NCBI RefSeq assembly: GCF_905220365.1 | Contig: NC_061141.1 | Span: 3,169,501 to 3,233,500, forward strand | Direction of reading: 5' to 3' | Length of the DNA: 64,000 nucleotides | DNA from: Vanessa cardui | Taxonomy: Eukaryota > Arthropoda > Insecta > Lepidoptera > Nymphalidae | Shown here: in pieces, positions 59,153 to 64,000 of the stretch | How positions within the stretch are numbered: the stretch's first letter is position 1 | Layout: every line of letters begins with the position of its first letter | Program-made: the position numbers and the translations under genes | Notes under the pieces: model-generated | Told to the model about the DNA's origin: nothing | Databases searched by the model: none | The model's input: the letters and a program-made list of their open reading frames with translations, nothing else

Positions 59153-59300
59153 TGATTTTATTTATTAAATAAAAATACTTAATTATTAATACTGATCAAT
59201 ATTTCTTAATTGGCAATATTTTTTTCTTACTTTACAACGTTATTTCAGCTATATTTAAGAATTTTTCGATTATTTAGAAAATGGCCGATACAGTCGTAAG

Positions 59301-59592
59301 AGCTGAGATGGCCCAGTGGTTAGAACGCGTGCATCTTAAACGATGATAGCGGGTTCAAACCCAGGCAAGCACCACTATATATATATATATATGTACTTAA
59401 TTTGTGTTTATAATTCATCTCATGCTCGGCCGTGAAAGAAAACATCGTGAGGAAACCTGTATGTGTCTAATTCCATAGAAATTCTGCCACCGCATTGGAA
59501 CAGCGTGGCGGAATATGTTTCAAACCCTCTCCTTAATGGAAGAGGAGGCCTTATCCCAGCAGTGGGAAATTTACAGGTTGTTACTTTACTAC
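59301..59592 (+). mobile_element. tRNA-derived SINE, complete, (ACTTT)n tail
   Basis: Consensus A box TGGCCCAGTGG, B box GGTTCAAACCC, an (AT)n stretch after the head, end GGGAAATTTACAGGTTG and an ACTTT tail. ACAGTCG occurs on both sides as a short duplication. Confidence 0.85.
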
Positions 59593-60170
59593 TTTACAGT
59601 CGCTATAACTACAGGAATAAAAGCGAACAGATGTTAAAGTTGTACCTATAATTATAATTTAGTAACTGTTTTTAAAAGTTGAAGCATCGATATATATATT
59701 TTTTAATTCTAATAAAATGATAGTTCCAATGAACAGGATTTTTATTGTTCTTTATAAACACAATGTTAAAGATCAATTTATAGTTTTATAAGCGTCTTTA
59801 ATGCTCGTAATATCTTTGTTTTAAATACAGCGCTTATACGTTGAAGTGGAATTCCTCTTTGTTTCTATAATTCTTTGAAAATTATTCATATTTTTTAAAA
59901 CTTATTTGCGTGTAGGCGTCTACAAATTTAGTTATATTCTATTTGACATGTGAAGGTTTCTTTTGTGGTCAATAGTTCAAACTATTATCTCATATAAAAC
60001 ATGATAAAAATTAGAGTCGTTTTAGATTTAAATTTGTTCTATGATTTTCTTAGCCGCACAGCAAAGGAGACACATACAAGGCGTATTAGACTTTGCTTCG
60101 CATTCAACGTGTTATCACGATGGCCGAGCCATCATCATCAGAAAACTTAATACAAGTACTTATTAGAATA

Positions 60171-60397
60171 GACGACCTCCGTGGTCGAGTGGTGGTCGCC
60201 ACTCCTAGGTCCCGGGTTCGATTACCGGCCGAGTCGATGTAGATTATAATTAGTTTTCGATGTTGTCTTGGGTCTGGGTGTTTGTGGTACCGTCGTTACG
60301 TCTGATTTTCCAAAACACAAGTGCTTCAGCTACTTACATTGGGATCAGAGTAATGTATGTGATGTTGTCTCATATTTATTAAAAAAAAAAAAAAAGA
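60171..60397 (+). mobile_element. Second SINE family, copy B
   Basis: Colinear with the reverse complement of 18733-18976 except for a shortened loop region in the head, where B-box-like GGTTCGATTAC follows directly. Ends in a poly-A run. Confidence 0.82.
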
Positions 60398-60892
60398 ATG
60401 GTTTATTAGACCCCGTAACGTTGAAACTAAAACTCGATGTTGTCAAAGTGACCCGACCCTCTGTGTTATGTTACACATGACCGTAACGATTTATGAAAAT
60501 AAAAACCGAAAATGATCATTAAGCTATTTATTTAATAAGCCTTTCGTTGAAATGTCAAATTAAGTATTAAAAAAACAGCTGACGGAAGCTTGAAAACATT
60601 TCAATGTATTACAGATATTAAATAACAAATACAAATATGATATTCAAAAGTCAGTACGTCAGGTCTTTCATCCTGATTGAGATTTTATAACGATTTTTGT
60701 GTTACTTTAGAAAAGTTTAAGAGAGAGATCGCATGTATGGACATATGTGGTATTTTGTAATTAGCATTAGAAACGCCCGTATTGTGTGTTTAGTTAACTT
60801 TTAAATTATTAAATTATACGTTTTTAACCTTTGTTAACATATCTGATGAACTATTGTTTATTTTCGATCACATAAATATTTGTAAATACTAA

Positions 60893-61028
60893 TTGTTGCC
60901 CGCAGTATCGCCCGCGTTTTAGGTAAGTTCTTCATATCAAATTTCATCAAATTCGGTTCAGCGGTTTGGTAGTGAAATAGTGACAGACAAACAGAGTTAC
61001 TTTCACATTTATAATATTAGTATAAAAA
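60893..61028 (-). mobile_element. Helitron-like element, family 2, eroded
   Basis: Minus strand carries ACTAATATTATAAATGTGAA, GAAAGTAACTCTGTTTGTC and the GCTGAACCGAATTTGATG core; both termini mutated. Confidence 0.5.
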
Positions 61029-61324
61029 TATAGATTTTTCATAATATATCCTTTTTTTTGTGTCAACGTTTAATATTTCCAAATTTTGATTATTATCATT
61101 ATTATCATAGCTAACAATATGACATTTTTAATAATGTAGGTAATTTATAAAACATATATAATAAGTAGATTTCAGTAATATCGATATAATCTTTATCTGA
61201 AGTACCAATTAAGCGTTATCTATGTCCAAATTTATTTTATGATTATGAAAGCAATATTATGTAATTCATATTCAGGTCGTAAAATTTTAGCTAGTAATAG
61301 CTAAAATTTTATTTAAGCTTAGCT

Positions 61325-61460
61325 AGTAAAGTAACAGCCTGTACATTTCCCACTGCTGAGATAAGGCCTCCTCTTCCATTAAGGAGACGATTTGGAACAT
61401 ATTCCACCAAGCTGTTCCAATGCGGGTTGGTGGAATGCACATCTGTCAGAATTTCGATGT
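61325..61460 (-). mobile_element. SINE 3' fragment
   Basis: 3' half of the SINE in reverse, broken off after CAGAATTTCGATG and followed by a TAG triplet run. Confidence 0.75.
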
Positions 61461-61798
61461 AGTAGTAGTAGCTAGTAATAAATAAATGGTAAAATATATA
61501 TTAAAACTATTGAAGCGTGTTTTAATTACTTATGTCCTTGTAAATAATAAATGGAATAATAACAAATTATTGCTGTTTCTTCTCGCTAGAAGCTGTTTTC
61601 CGAAACGGTGGTAGTATTTAATTGTTGACGATTCAAAAACGCTTCATTGTGAAATTTACTTGAATAAAATTGATTTGATTTGATTTAACATAATAAGTTT
61701 GTAATATCATATTCATAAATTTTGCTTATTTCAAAATTTAATCAATTAATAAATAAACATAAATAGGTAAGCATTATTACGCATTATTTGATTTAAGG

Positions 61799-61921
61799 GA
61801 GCCGAGATTGCCCCGTGGTTAAAATGTGTACAACTTAACCAATGATTATGGGTTCAAACCCAGATAAGTACCACTACATTTTCATGTGCTTAATTTGTTT
61901 TTATAATTCATTTCGTGCTCA
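61799..61921 (+). mobile_element. SINE 5' fragment (tRNA-like head)
   Basis: Head with GGTTCAAACCC B box and the start of the body, ending at the CTCATTTCGTGCTC equivalent; the 3' part is lost. Not a functional tRNA. Confidence 0.72.
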
Positions 61922-62008
61922 TCACTATGATACATCTTAATATATTTAATACAAACATTGGGAAATAGAAACCTAGAAGAAACCGTGCAGTTTTTTGAAT
62001 AAAAAAGG

Positions 62009-62370
62009 CAGCACAGAATATCTAGCTTGTAAGCAAAATTATGAACATTAATAATAAAAACAGTATACAAATGTGTTTGGTATAATTTGAATTAAGAATT
62101 CGGATTTAAATTTAAACGATACACAAATAAATAATGCGGTCCTTAATTATTTGAATTGAGAATTCGATTTTTGTTTTAATAAAACGCAGCACAGAATATC
62201 TATATTATGGAAAATTATGAACATTAATAATAAAATAATGTTATAAAAATGTGTATAGTATTAATTTTAATTTGAAATTCGAACTTAAAGTTGATTGTTA
62301 CACTAATAAACAGCGATGTTCTCATATATTTGAATTTAGAATAATAAATAGCGCGGTCCTTAGTTATTTT
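62009..62370 (+). repeat. Two-copy direct duplication, about 178-217 bp offset
   Basis: CAGCACAGAATATCTA at 62009 and 62187, ATTATGAACATTAATAATAA in both, and GCGGTCCTTA at 62136 and 62353. Indels change the offset along the copy. The long open frame at 62251-62703 starts inside copy 2 and is not a gene. Confidence 0.75.
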
Positions 62371-63828
62371 ATTGTCCAACATATTGAGAGTGAAATTATT
62401 TCACCCTTTCAATATAAAAGAAAATTTATAGCATTTATATCGTTATATATACAAACGTTGCATTTTATTTCTACATTGAAGTTTTCCTTCTTGCGCAGAA
62501 ATAAGTTTCAAAGCGATGACCTAGATTTGAACCCACAACCTTTGTACCATAAGTTCCTAACTATCTTTATTATTCTTAAGGATTATATGATGATATGCAA
62601 TACAGACAAAAGCGTGTTCACACACGTGCTAAGTCCAACCCCGTGTCCTACATATATTTCATACACTAAACACATGACTTATAATTATCGTAGTAATAAC
62701 TAAAACGTGAATATGTATTATTACATTGAGTATTGTAAAGCTAAGTATACATGGTATCACTTTTCTTTTGTTATCTGTGTTAATGGTCTATATTTTTATT
62801 ATTTAATTCATTATTTATTAAATACTCTCCCGTACACATAGTAATATTTAATCAGGTAGTGTTCTCTTTTGAAAGGGAGATAACATCCTTGTTTTATATA
62901 CTTAAACCGCAGTAAGGGATGGTGCATATTTTAACAGTTTACGTCTATGGGCGGTAACTTAGCTACATTAACTTGAGTTCAGTCCAACATATTTCAAATC
63001 CTTACATTGTTCAGACATCATCCTGATACATTAACTACCATTATTCCTTGACTTTCCAAAATATTGAGAGGGAGGATAAGTTATCCCTTGTACTTCTCTG
63101 CGTACTCTTGCTTACTTAATCCTTAAGGTACGAAGTAGTTTTCTTTGGCGGCAGTCTTGCAGTTTGAAGTCTTCCAATCATTCCATAAGCATTCATTACG
63201 TTTAGTGTTCAATGACTAATAATACTATATATTGAGATTTATTAAAATAAATATTAATTATACTATATATTCAGATTTACTTAAATAAATATTTTTTATT
63301 CGTTAACTGAATTCCATTTCAATAACATTTTTAAGATAAACAATAAATTAATTATAGAATAACATCACATTTTTGTTTACTAACATACAAAACTATGTTA
63401 TATATCAGTCGTCGAACCTTGATTTAATAATTAATTTTATTGATTGAGTGATATTCAAATGTTACAACTAAATTTTAATTATATTATAGATTATCAAGAA
63501 TCAGCTTCTGTTTTTATGTAAAACGTCTTATGTATAATATACATATTAATTACATTATTATATATGACTATTTTGTTGAGATAATTATATATAAATAGAA
63601 GTACCCATTATGACTTGACTGCACAATTATAAAGTAATATTATCGAATGTATTTTTAGTGTAAGTAATTGAATAAAGTTCATTGACCTATTAATATAAAA
63701 AAGTTATTTTTCTTTACTCATATATAATACATTTTTAAATATAAAATACAAAGTATATAAAATATATTTTAAAAATATAAAACACAGAGGCCAACCAGTG
63801 GCGGGAACAGGGTCCAAGCCACCGGTGG

Positions 63829-63984
63829 TCAGGGCTCCAGCGAGAGGAACTTCCTCACAATACGCGCCGTGCCGAGGAGTACTGCCTTCTGCATCAGGCC
63901 CTTGACCCAGCTGCCTAACGAGAGCCTCTTAAGGTGTTGGCTCTTGGCCATTAGGCCATTCGCTGAAATGAACATCGGCACAAT
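63829..63984 (-). pseudogene. LINE ORF2 C-terminal fragment at window edge
   Basis: Minus-strand frame VPMFISANGLMAKSQHLKRL, then LGSWVKGLMQKAVLLGTARIV with RKFLSLEP and stop (63831-63829). The '(I)QKA.LLGTARI.RKFL' ending is typical of ORF2 proteins of insect non-LTR elements. GC-rich compared with its surroundings; the frame continues toward the right edge through a T-rich run that may be an indel or junction. Partial by window truncation. Confidence 0.6.
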
Positions 63985-64000
63985 AAAAAAAAAAATATAT

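Larger units (their letters stand above)
57834..63828. other. Region upstream of the probable promoter
   Basis: Six kb carrying SINEs of both families, Helitron-like remnants, a TTTGATTT-family copy and a local duplication, with AT-rich DNA between. No gene or second promoter could be supported. Confidence 0.65.

Noticed and set aside
62251..62703. 150-codon plus-strand open frame
   Set aside because: It begins inside a duplicated AT-rich segment and runs through a tRNA-head-like fragment (about 62517-62560); no family motif.

Overview
The window looks like nuclear DNA of a lepidopteran insect, probably a nymphalid butterfly. It is AT-rich, has spliceosomal introns, and is full of lepidopteran-type tRNA-derived SINEs, short Helitron-like elements ending A|TC...CTAG|T, a Tc1-like DNA transposon, a decayed PIF/Harbinger-like element and LINE remnants. 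Lineage and repeat names come from memory of such genomes and were not searched.

One host gene dominates, on the minus strand, and probably spans almost the whole window. A TATA box (57826-57833) precedes a short GC-rich non-coding first exon (about 57694-57803). That exon most likely splices across a 45.9-kb intron to an acceptor just upstream of the start codon at 11744-11746. Six small coding exons (11746 down to 6176) encode a signal peptide and a complete zona pellucida (ZP) domain with canonical splice sites and matching phases. Exon 7 starts at 6066 and runs off the left edge without a stop: 2,022 codons of a cysteine-, proline- and threonine-rich repeat of 20 residues (60 bp). It has no in-frame ATG, so methionine-based ORF calling misses it and reports frame-shifted shadows on both strands instead. 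The predicted protein is at least 2,340 residues and is probably a secreted or apical extracellular-matrix ZP protein with a mucin-like tail.

Layout: 1-6066 giant repeat exon; 6067-8482 ZP exons and short introns; 8483-11713 intron with a SINE and other repeats; 11714-11766 start-codon exon with an overlapping uORF; 11767-57693 giant intron with at least a dozen SINE copies, Helitron-like elements, Harbinger-like (19.0-20.7 kb) and Tc1-like (43.1-44.65 kb) elements, a 55-nt palindrome and a few compositional islands; 57694-57833 first exon and promoter; 57834-64000 upstream repeat-rich DNA ending in a LINE ORF2 fragment. No other host protein-coding gene, true tRNA, rRNA or CRISPR array could be supported.

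The most unusual item is the exon 7 array: phase-perfect over 6 kb, homogenised in 120-bp and 180-bp sub-arrays, and divided by six linker modules into blocks of n x 60 + 45 bp that tend to grow toward the C-terminus.
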